Position numbers and translations under genes: made by a program
Source of the DNA: Turritopsis dohrnii
Lineage: Eukaryota; Cnidaria; Hydrozoa; Anthoathecata; Oceaniidae
Direction: 5' to 3'
Length of the DNA: 64,000 nt
Assembly: GCA_027922465.2 (NCBI GenBank)
Contig: BQMF02000789.1
Span: forward strand, 1-64,000
Notes under the pieces: model-generated
Told to the model about the DNA's origin: nothing
Seen by the model: the letters and a program-made list of their open reading frames with translations, nothing else
Databases searched by the model: none
Shown here: positions 57,490-64,000 of the stretch, piece after piece
Layout of the letters: each line of letters begins with the position of its first letter
Position numbering within the stretch: the first letter of the stretch is position 1

Positions 57490-58761
57490 TTACCGTCTAG
57501 TCACGAGGTATGTATAGATCAACCCTACAATCAGAGCCCATAAATTTTGACTTAACCAACCTACAACTTCTTTTGCTCTAGTGAGTATCCACGATACGAT
57601 AGACCCAATTATTCCTGGTAAAGCCTCTGCCGCTTTAGATGCTAATCTACCTAGAAGTGATGCTAACGCTTTTAGTTTATTTTTTATCCATTCCTTTGCA
57701 TCGTTCTTTTTATCACCACCTTTGTCAGGATTTTGCGAAGAGTTTCCAGCTGCTGATGGTAACAAAGCTTCCACAAGAACACCGATAGCCATACCAAACG
57801 CTGTCAGAATGCTAACGATTGTTATACCTTGTTCGCGGAATAGTGTTCGTATCCTTTCACCTAATGTGGTATCTTTGTCGAGGACTTTAGCAATGGTTTC
57901 TTTGATGCTCGTAACTTGACTGTTTAATTTACCTTTGAGAATATCAATGTTCTCTTTCCTAGCTTTCAACTCTTCATGTAATCCCTCCACTCTCTCTTCA
58001 ACCTCTTTTCGTTGTTCATCTGTGTATGTTGCATCGTTTTCCATCTCTTCCAACTTGTTTTTCTCTCGATCGATATGCTGTTCTATTCGAACCTTTTTCG
58101 CAACCTCTTCCTGAAGACCTCCTCGTATGTTTCTCAGCGCCTTATCCAATCCTAACAACTCTCGCACAGGATATTCAAATAGATCACCGGTCTGAGTTGT
58201 TTCATGATCGACCGATTGTTGTCTTATTAATGAAATTAGATCTTCCGTACTATTTGCAATGTTCCCCGTAATTTCCTCAAGCTCTACATCACTCGATTTT
58301 GTGATTTTAGATGATGAAGGGAGTTCTTCTTGTATTTTGTTTAACATAACTGCTTGTCGTGCTGTTATTTTGCCAATAGGTATATCAAACCCTAATTTAC
58401 GTAACCCCTCCTTACGCAATATATCAGCTATAGTACCGGTAGCCCTTAGTCTTCCATTGTTTGTCAGTGGTTTGCTACTGTCTTTGTAGTATAATTCACC
58501 ATCTCTGATTTCAAACAGATCGGTATATAACACCTCAGGTTTTTGTTGCAATCGTTCAGATAATCTTTTGTATATATCACCGACAAAACTTTTCAAAAGT
58601 TTAATTTTTTGATCTCCACCACCAAATGAGGTTTCACCCGTCGCTCCGCGTGTATCTATTTGTTCACCACCTGAAGTTGGTATGAGAGGAAACGTCTCAT
58701 CGGTTGTTTCATCTGTCGTCATACCATGTTCTCCAAAAGGATCTATGTCAATGTCCGCCAT
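57490..58761 (-). CDS. Large Polinton coiled-coil membrane protein
   Basis: 423 residues. The N-terminus is acidic and Thr/Gly-rich. Residues ~215-285 are a long coiled coil (EEVAKKVRIEQHIDREKNKL, KEVEERVEGLHEEL). Hydrophobic blocks follow: GITIVSILTAFGMAIGVLVE, then Ala/Leu-rich LASLLGRLASKAAEALPGII, and a C-terminal anchor (LWALIVGLIYTYLV). It converges on the preceding gene and shares its upstream region with the next plus-strand gene (65-bp gap containing tatataa). The organisation suggests a membrane-embedded structural protein. The family is known from cnidarian Polintons without a proven role. Confidence 0.65.
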   Translation of the reverse strand: MADIDIDPFGEHGMTTDETTDETFPLIPTSGGEQIDTRGATGETSFGGGDQKIKLLKSFVGDIYKRLSERLQQKPEVLYTDLFEIRDGELYYKDSSKPLTNNGRLRATGTIADILRKEGLRKLGFDIPIGKITARQAVMLNKIQEELPSSSKITKSSDVELEEITGNIANSTEDLISLIRQQSVDHETTQTGDLFEYPVRELLGLDKALRNIRGGLQEEVAKKVRIEQHIDREKNKLEEMENDATYTDEQRKEVEERVEGLHEELKARKENIDILKGKLNSQVTSIKETIAKVLDKDTTLGERIRTLFREQGITIVSILTAFGMAIGVLVEALLPSAAGNSSQNPDKGGDKKNDAKEWIKNKLKALASLLGRLASKAAEALPGIIGSIVSWILTRAKEVVGWLSQNLWALIVGLIYTYLVTRR

Positions 58762-58825
58762 TTTATTTATTTATTTAGAGGATAATTTATTATTTATTAT
58801 TATATAACATAATCTCTCTCTAAAT

Positions 58826-59422
58826 ATGACTGATTCAATATACCCAAAACTACCCACCGCTCCTGAAGATTTGAATGAGCAGGAAAAGTTTAACGCAAGC
58901 GTAATAAATTCAGAATTTGAAGAGTTGATAAAACTTAAGAACAAGTTTAGCATCAAGCTCAAGAGATACAACAAGGCGATAGAACGATCGATGCTACTAA
59001 ATGCTAGCTCAAGCGCTATAACCATTGGCTCTGGCATCGGTTCAATTGCAACAGGGGCTACTATTATCGGAATACCTATTTCTGCAGGATTAGGTGGCGT
59101 AGCCTTAGCCGGCTCTATCTGTACCGGACTTACCACAGCTGTCATCAAAAGATATCAAAAGAAAGTAGAAAAAGTGATAAAATTATATGATATTGTTACA
59201 TCCTCAATTTCTGTCTTCGAAACAAGTATCTCACAGGCGCTGACTGATGGAAGGATCAATTACAAAGAATTCCAGGTTTTGCAGGGAACATATTACAAAG
59301 CTTTAGAAGGACTCAGTTCTACAGATAGAAAGATGGGTACCGAAGCTCAAAATCAATTTCAAAAAAGTTTGATGGTAGAACTCCAAAACTTGAAAAAGTC
59401 AATAAACGAAAATGGTTACTAG
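58826..59422 (+). CDS. Polinton protein with Gly-rich hydrophobic hairpin
   Basis: 198 residues. A charged N-terminal helix is followed by a long Gly/Ala/Ile/Ser-rich hydrophobic segment (about 62-100, GSGIGSIATGATIIGIPISA) that could cross or disrupt a membrane. A helical C-terminal half ends SLMVELQNLKKSINE. Unknown function. The motif tatataa lies 19-25 bases before the ATG. Confidence 0.6.
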   Translation: MTDSIYPKLPTAPEDLNEQEKFNASVINSEFEELIKLKNKFSIKLKRYNKAIERSMLLNASSSAITIGSGIGSIATGATIIGIPISAGLGGVALAGSICTGLTTAVIKRYQKKVEKVIKLYDIVTSSISVFETSISQALTDGRINYKEFQVLQGTYYKALEGLSSTDRKMGTEAQNQFQKSLMVELQNLKKSINENGY

Positions 59423-59513
59423 GATGTGTGGTTATGTGTTCCTCAATTTGAAAAGTGATAAAGTGATAAATGAAACTGATATAAAGAGATATGATCACAA
59501 GTATATATAGACA

Positions 59514-59834
59514 ATGGAATTTCCAACAGTTGATACATTCGAACAAACAATCAACAAGCAAAACAAGGAACAAATGGCAGAGATCATAAAGTGGCGAGAG
59601 CTACCTGAAAACGTGATTTATCATGTTAAATTTTTTTCTACAAAAGCTATGTATGCAGAGTTGAAAGACGGAGCAGGAAATATATATAAGGTGTGGTTGC
59701 CTGAAAGACTTTTCATTGAATTAAATGATTATGGTTGGAGCTCTAGAGAGGCCTTTGTCAGACCGAAAGGTCTCAAACAATCTCAAAAGAATTCAGAAAG
59801 ACAATTCTTTGATTATGACGTTATATGGCGCTAG
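59514..59834 (+). CDS. Small Polinton protein, possible nucleic-acid binder
   Basis: 106 residues, no membrane segment. The central part IKWRELPENVIYHVKFF ... YKVWLPERLFIEL has the strand pattern of a small beta-barrel, which suggests but does not prove an OB-like nucleic-acid-binding fold. tatatata sits six bases before the ATG. It converges on the integrase gene (56-bp gap). Confidence 0.5.
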   Translation: MEFPTVDTFEQTINKQNKEQMAEIIKWRELPENVIYHVKFFSTKAMYAELKDGAGNIYKVWLPERLFIELNDYGWSSREAFVRPKGLKQSQKNSERQFFDYDVIWR

Positions 59835-59890
59835 ATAAAATCTCGTCGACTCATCTTTACTTGTTTCTAGTAAAGATACTTTTGTACGAT

Positions 59891-60874
59891 TCACCAACCT
59901 TGCACATAATCAGGAGGTAGCTCTGTATCTTCAGGTATTAATATCAGCTCTTCTTTCACAAAAGCTCGTTCAGGTCCATCTTGAAGGTAATACATTACGC
60001 GGTTACCAGGTTGCTCTATTACCTCACTCAATCTATATGTCTTCTTTGACCATATGATATCTGTTGCTCTTTTTCGATGGTCATCGTGCTCTTCACCCGG
60101 TTGCAATAGATATCTATACAAACCATCTTGAGGTAGCTCTACTTCAGGTGGATAGCTCTCTTGTTTAGCGAGAGACACCTCTTTCAATTTGATGGCATCT
60201 TTCGGTTTCATACCGATCATCTGCGTCTTCGTATCGTTTAATCTATCCACAAGTTTATACAAATATTTGACCCACGTAGATGATACCTTTTCCGAATCGT
60301 TCAGTTCTTGAGCATCTTGTATTTTGAATAAATTTTCGGCAAGTATCTTGTTCAACGCCTCGACAAACGCTGTATGGGTATGCTTATATTTAGTAGTTAC
60401 TCTTTTAATTTCAACGTTATTCTTCTCCAACAGCTTTGTCACATCGGCTTTGAATTCTGAACCGTTATCACATTGAAATACTTTTGGATAGTTTAAGGGT
60501 CCAACTCTATAGATATCTCTTATCATATCGGCAACCTCTTTGGCTTTCTTAGTCTTCAAAGGTCGGGCTACTTTGTAACGTGAAGCAACATCGATACCGG
60601 ATAAGATGTACTTGTATTTATTACCATATAGCATATCACTAGGCATATACAATATATCAAATTGATGAATCTCATTCGGTTTAGTTACCTCATAATGTGG
60701 ACGTTCGATCCTTTTCGTTGTCGGTAGATGTACCTGCCACAAAGCTTGTTTTGATAGCCACTTCTTAATTTCCTTCGGTTTGAAACCAAATCCTCTTAGA
60801 TTGCGAACAGCCTTTTGTCCTTTCCATAAGTTTTGAGGTTGATAATAAATCTCTTGAAGTTTAGTGTCTGACAT
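59891..60874 (-). CDS. Polinton integrase (DD35E)
   Basis: 327 residues. The catalytic triad is visible: D73 (HQFDILYMP), D136 (FQCDNGSEF) and E172 (TAFVEALNKIL), with 35 residues between the last two. The C-terminal region (IIWSKKTYRLSEVIE ... AFVKEELILIP) looks like the SH3/chromodomain-like tail of such integrases. No intact N-terminal HHCC finger is seen; the protein begins only ~70 residues before D73, shorter than retroviral integrases. It would cut and join the Polinton termini into a ~6-bp staggered target. The frame is open and all key residues are kept, so the enzyme may still be active. Confidence 0.88.
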   Translation of the reverse strand: MSDTKLQEIYYQPQNLWKGQKAVRNLRGFGFKPKEIKKWLSKQALWQVHLPTTKRIERPHYEVTKPNEIHQFDILYMPSDMLYGNKYKYILSGIDVASRYKVARPLKTKKAKEVADMIRDIYRVGPLNYPKVFQCDNGSEFKADVTKLLEKNNVEIKRVTTKYKHTHTAFVEALNKILAENLFKIQDAQELNDSEKVSSTWVKYLYKLVDRLNDTKTQMIGMKPKDAIKLKEVSLAKQESYPPEVELPQDGLYRYLLQPGEEHDDHRKRATDIIWSKKTYRLSEVIEQPGNRVMYYLQDGPERAFVKEELILIPEDTELPPDYVQGW

Positions 60875-60975
60875 TTTTTATTTATAAACAACGTTTTATT
60901 TTAGCTCATTTTGTTAAAAAAAAATGACATCAAAGTGGCTTAAAAGTTTTTATTATCTTTATATAAAGAATAAAC

Positions 60976-61278
60976 ATGACCGACAAAACAGAATCAGATT
61001 ACCGATCAATGACTTATGATATGTTAGTAAAATTATGTGCATCACGAAAAATAAAATATGTTAAGCAAATGAATAAAGCTAAAATGATTGATGTACTTGA
61101 AAAGAATGATAAGGATCCATCTTATATTCTCGATCCTGATACGAAACAAGCATTTTATACACGCTATTCAAACTGGATAAATAACAATGAAGAAAAATAT
61201 CTCAGATATCGAGAGCATAATAATGAGCAGAAAAAGATGGTTCGGAAACAAAAAAAATTGGCTCGTTCAACCTTGTAG
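60976..61278 (+). CDS. Small SAP-like Polinton protein
   Basis: 100 residues. The first half (YDMLVKLCASRKIKYVKQMN, KMIDVLEKND) follows the helix-extended loop-helix pattern of SAP DNA-binding motifs. The C-terminal third is strongly basic (KKMVRKQKKLARS). ttatataaag is just upstream of the start. The next gene, the polymerase, starts with a similar SAP-like motif, so the two may derive from one module or bind the same DNA. Confidence 0.55.
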   Translation: MTDKTESDYRSMTYDMLVKLCASRKIKYVKQMNKAKMIDVLEKNDKDPSYILDPDTKQAFYTRYSNWINNNEEKYLRYREHNNEQKKMVRKQKKLARSTL

Positions 61279-61392
61279 AGGCTGTGTTTTTTGTTACTTA
61301 AAATCGAGTAACAAATGTTAACTATATAGTCTGAAAAATTGGAAATTTCTAAACTACCTTAAAGGAGAGCTAATTACATATGTATATTAAAC

Positions 61393-64000
61393 ATGACTAC
61401 TAAAAATACTGTTGTTGAATTAAAAGCTCTTGCGAGAGAACGCGGTTTACATGGCTATTCAAAACTTAGAAAAGCTGAGTTGATCGAATTATTAGCAAAC
61501 CCACCTGTCCGACCTGTTCCGCTACCAAGACCTACTAGGTTTAACCGACCTGTTCCACCACCAAGACCTGTTCCATTTATTCCTACCCAACAAGATATGG
61601 ATTTGTTTGAACAACAAGAAATGGGAAAATCTCGACCTGTTGTGAAAAGCAAGTTGAATGAATGGAGAGATTGGTTAATAAATCATGTACCTAAAGCTAT
61701 TAAGGAGAAAGTGAGTGGCGCTTTCAGAGAGATGAAGAAGAAGATTCTCAATCTCTACAAGAGGAAGACTGATGAAAAAGATGAAAAATTGGTGGAACCA
61801 GAAGCGTTTGTCCCCATTGAAATGGCGTTTGAGGGTTCTTACAAAAGGTTCAAGATAAACTCAGATGGAAAAAAGGACGTTGATTCGTTTCTCAAAAAGG
61901 TTCGACCCATTTTAAGTGATCTGATTATGAGAGAACTCAAAAACAAAAAATCAATAAAAATTCAAGCAACTGTGTGGATCAAATGGAGAAAAGAAGATCT
62001 ATCCAATCCTGAAGCAACAATCTATGTTGATAAGGCGTTTAATAGCAATATGGAAACAATTCACAATGAAAGCGATATATCTGATGTTATTAATAAGATG
62101 TTCAATAAGATAATCGAACAGGTTGAAAACCCTGCGTTACCTCAATCCGGCTTTGTTATCGATAAAATTTTAAATATTGATGTGGATTTTCACAAGCTAA
62201 AATTAACGAGAGGCAGCTCTTACTTGCCGCTACCTAAGAATTTCAGTGGTAAGTATTCGATAATCAATCCTAAAAACAAAGATGATGAAGAGTGCTTCAA
62301 ATGGGCTGTTATCGCAGCTCTCAATCATGATAAGATCGATAATCATCCTGAACGAATCTCGGCTCTCAAAAAGTATGATAAATATAATTGGGAGGGTTTA
62401 TCGTTTCCAATGGCGCTAAATAAAATAGATTTGTTTGAGAGGAGGAACCCTGATATCGCTGTGCATGTTTTAACAAAAGACGAGAAAGAAGGTATCTATA
62501 TGTGTCGTAAGTCGAAGCATCTTGATCACAAAGAAACGGTTGTTTTGTTTTTACTATGTGAAGAGGAAAAGAGACATTATATAGCTGTAAAGAACTTGAG
62601 CGGTGTCTTGAGTAAGGTCAACTCGAATCATGAACATAAGGAGCATTATTGTTTGAATTGTCTCAATGGATTCTCAAGTGAGAAAACACGAGATGAACAC
62701 TTTGAATATTGTAAAAATAATGATGTTGCGAAGATTGAGATGCCAAATGAGGGTAGCACCGTTAAGTTTCATGACGGTCAGTACCAGCTCAAAGCTCCTT
62801 TCATAATGTATGCTGATTTCGAAGCTTTGTCAAAAGAGGTTTGTAAAGAACCGCGTAGCGTTATTGGATCATCCACTAAAAAGGTTGGTATACATATCCC
62901 CACAGGCTTCTGTTGTTATAGCAAATTTGCTCATGGTGAAGTTTCAGACCCTCTAACGCTTTATCGAGGTGAAGACTGTGTTTTACGTTTTGTAGATCAT
63001 GCGGTAGGTGAAGTGAAAAGGCTATACAATATGTTTCCTAAACAGAGAATGCGAGACCTCACATATGAAGAGGAACAGGGATTTACCGATTCTGATAAGT
63101 GCCACATATGTATGAAAGAATTTGAAAAAGATAATATTAAGGTTAGGGATCACTGTCATTTTACTGGTAAATTTCGTGGAGCTGCACATCAGTCTTGTAA
63201 TCTCCGTTACAAAGTGCCTAAATACATTCCGATCGTCTTTCACAATCTGAGCGGATATGATGCTCATCTATTTATCAAAGAACTAGCCAAACAGTATGGA
63301 GATGAAGGGATTGCTGTCATCGCTGAAAACAAAGAAAAATATATCTCTTTCTCATTGGATGTTAAGGTTGGTGAATACATTGATAAAAATGGGGTGACTA
63401 GGGTTCAAAAGATACAGTTGAGATTCATCGATAGCGTGCGTTTCATGGCTAGTAGTCTGGATAACTTGGTAAACAATCTATCCGACGATCAGTGTAAAAA
63501 CCTTCGAAAATTCTTCAAGGGTGATGAGCAATTCAAACTATTGAGAAGAAAAGGAGTTTATCCTTATGAATACATTGATTCTTTTGATAAGTTTAACGAA
63601 ACTAAGCTCCCACCGAAAGATGCTTTTTACAGCAAGTTGAACATGAAAGGTATCAGTGATGCTGATTATACACATGCACAGAAGGTGTGGAAACACATGA
63701 AAAATAAAAATATGGGTGCGTATCATGATCTCTACCTCAAGACAGACGTTCTATTGCTTGCTGATGTTTTTGAGACTTTTAGGGAAACATGTATAACAAA
63801 CTATAAACTGGATCCTGCACATTTTTACACTGCTCCGGGACTAGCTTGGCAAGCCTGTTTGAAAAAGACAGAGGTTGAGCTGGATCTGTTGTCAGATATG
63901 GATATGTTTCTGTTCGTAGAGCAAGGTATTAGAGGAGGTCTCTGTCAGGCTGTTCATAGACATGCTAAAGCTAATAACAAGTATATGGATGCTAAATATA
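61393..64000 (+). CDS. Polinton DNA polymerase B (partial, runs off window)
   Basis: Open from ATG 61393 to the window end (869 codons seen, no stop). Residues 1-35 form a SAP-like motif (TVVELKALARERGLHGYSKL), followed by a Pro/Arg linker (about 36-60) and a helical region. Exonuclease motif I is YADFEAL (D475, E477). A Cys/His insertion at 63100-63204 (CHICMKEF ... DHCHFTGKFRGAAHQSCN) matches an endonuclease VII-type HNH pattern. Then come FHNLSGYDAHLFIKEL (Exo II-like), FIDSVRFMASSL, and YHDLYLKTDVLLLADVFE (Exo III-like). The polymerase palm lies beyond the window. In Polintons this enzyme copies the element with a protein primer. Confidence 0.85.
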   Translation, partial: MTTKNTVVELKALARERGLHGYSKLRKAELIELLANPPVRPVPLPRPTRFNRPVPPPRPVPFIPTQQDMDLFEQQEMGKSRPVVKSKLNEWRDWLINHVPKAIKEKVSGAFREMKKKILNLYKRKTDEKDEKLVEPEAFVPIEMAFEGSYKRFKINSDGKKDVDSFLKKVRPILSDLIMRELKNKKSIKIQATVWIKWRKEDLSNPEATIYVDKAFNSNMETIHNESDISDVINKMFNKIIEQVENPALPQSGFVIDKILNIDVDFHKLKLTRGSSYLPLPKNFSGKYSIINPKNKDDEECFKWAVIAALNHDKIDNHPERISALKKYDKYNWEGLSFPMALNKIDLFERRNPDIAVHVLTKDEKEGIYMCRKSKHLDHKETVVLFLLCEEEKRHYIAVKNLSGVLSKVNSNHEHKEHYCLNCLNGFSSEKTRDEHFEYCKNNDVAKIEMPNEGSTVKFHDGQYQLKAPFIMYADFEALSKEVCKEPRSVIGSSTKKVGIHIPTGFCCYSKFAHGEVSDPLTLYRGEDCVLRFVDHAVGEVKRLYNMFPKQRMRDLTYEEEQGFTDSDKCHICMKEFEKDNIKVRDHCHFTGKFRGAAHQSCNLRYKVPKYIPIVFHNLSGYDAHLFIKELAKQYGDEGIAVIAENKEKYISFSLDVKVGEYIDKNGVTRVQKIQLRFIDSVRFMASSLDNLVNNLSDDQCKNLRKFFKGDEQFKLLRRKGVYPYEYIDSFDKFNETKLPPKDAFYSKLNMKGISDADYTHAQKVWKHMKNKNMGAYHDLYLKTDVLLLADVFETFRETCITNYKLDPAHFYTAPGLAWQACLKKTEVELDLLSDMDMFLFVEQGIRGGLCQAVHRHAKANNKYMDAKY

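Larger units (their letters stand above)
51490..64000. mobile_element. Polinton/Maverick, left part
   Basis: A self-synthesising virus-like transposon recognised by its gene set: penton-like and double-jelly-roll capsid proteins, FtsK/A32-type packaging ATPase, retroviral-type integrase and protein-primed-type DNA polymerase B, plus accessory proteins familiar from cnidarian Polintons. The polymerase runs off the right edge. The left terminal inverted repeat could not be located because its partner is outside the window; it must lie left of 51499. Genes are packed with gaps of 2-200 bp and no introns, and coding strands alternate. Confidence 0.9.

Noticed and set aside
57581..58489. Several plus-strand frames opposite the large coiled-coil protein
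   Set aside because: They are antisense shadows of the 423-residue gene, without motifs.

Overview
The window looks like nuclear DNA from an animal, most likely a cnidarian or another early-branching metazoan. The reasons are GT-AG introns, two recognisable animal housekeeping genes (an HspBP1-type Hsp70 nucleotide exchange factor and rabenosyn-5), AT-rich sequence, and a very dense load of DNA transposons including a Polinton/Maverick whose accessory gene set resembles those I recall from cnidarian genomes. The species cannot be named from the sequence.

Layout. 1-4.96 kb is most of a decayed autonomous Helitron encoding Rep and PIF1-type helicase in several frames. 5.37-6.39 kb is an apparently intact plus-strand gene built of nine exons; seven internal exons of only 21-27 nt are all phase 1 and multiples of three. 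Its stop codon lies in a 22-bp RNA hairpin followed by a probable three-way junction. 6.7-11.9 kb is non-genic and holds several MITEs and a short Helitron relative. 11.91-12.84 kb is an intronless HspBP1 gene. 13.0-14.98 kb is a complete but dead DD41D mariner-like element with ~210-bp inverted repeats. 18.57-24.87 kb is rabenosyn-5 on the minus strand; I rebuilt nine coding exons giving 488 residues with consistent phases. 26.46-28.18 kb is a TIR element carrying only a Myb-like gene. 30.0-31.9 kb is a dead non-LTR reverse transcriptase interrupted by a MITE. 34.5-35.8 kb holds a MITE with subterminal repeat arrays and a 472-bp non-autonomous Helitron. 36.72-37.88 kb is a three-exon minus-strand gene for an 87-residue secreted peptide. 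41.2-42.5 kb is a three-layer nest of MITEs. 44.1-46.4 kb is a pogo-like element with a broken transposase. 47.7-50.6 kb holds further MITEs and three exons of an unrecognised gene.

51.5-64 kb (continuing off the window) is a Polinton/Maverick. In order it holds an unknown membrane-anchored protein, a penton-like and a major capsid-like protein, a packaging ATPase, a short acidic protein with a PP1-docking motif like GADD34/PPP1R15, several membrane or coiled-coil proteins, a DD35E integrase, a SAP-like protein, and a protein-primed-type DNA polymerase B containing an endonuclease VII-like zinc insertion. The capsid C-terminus, the ATPase and one small membrane protein are frameshifted. Integrase, polymerase (as far as seen) and the other accessory genes are open, so the element is probably immobile as a particle although parts remain coding.

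The most unusual signals are the PPP1R15-like gene inside a Polinton, the symmetric micro-exon gene with its structured 3' end, and a recurring MITE architecture (TA duplication, short TIR, clusters of short subterminal repeats) that is shared with the transposase-bearing pogo-like element.
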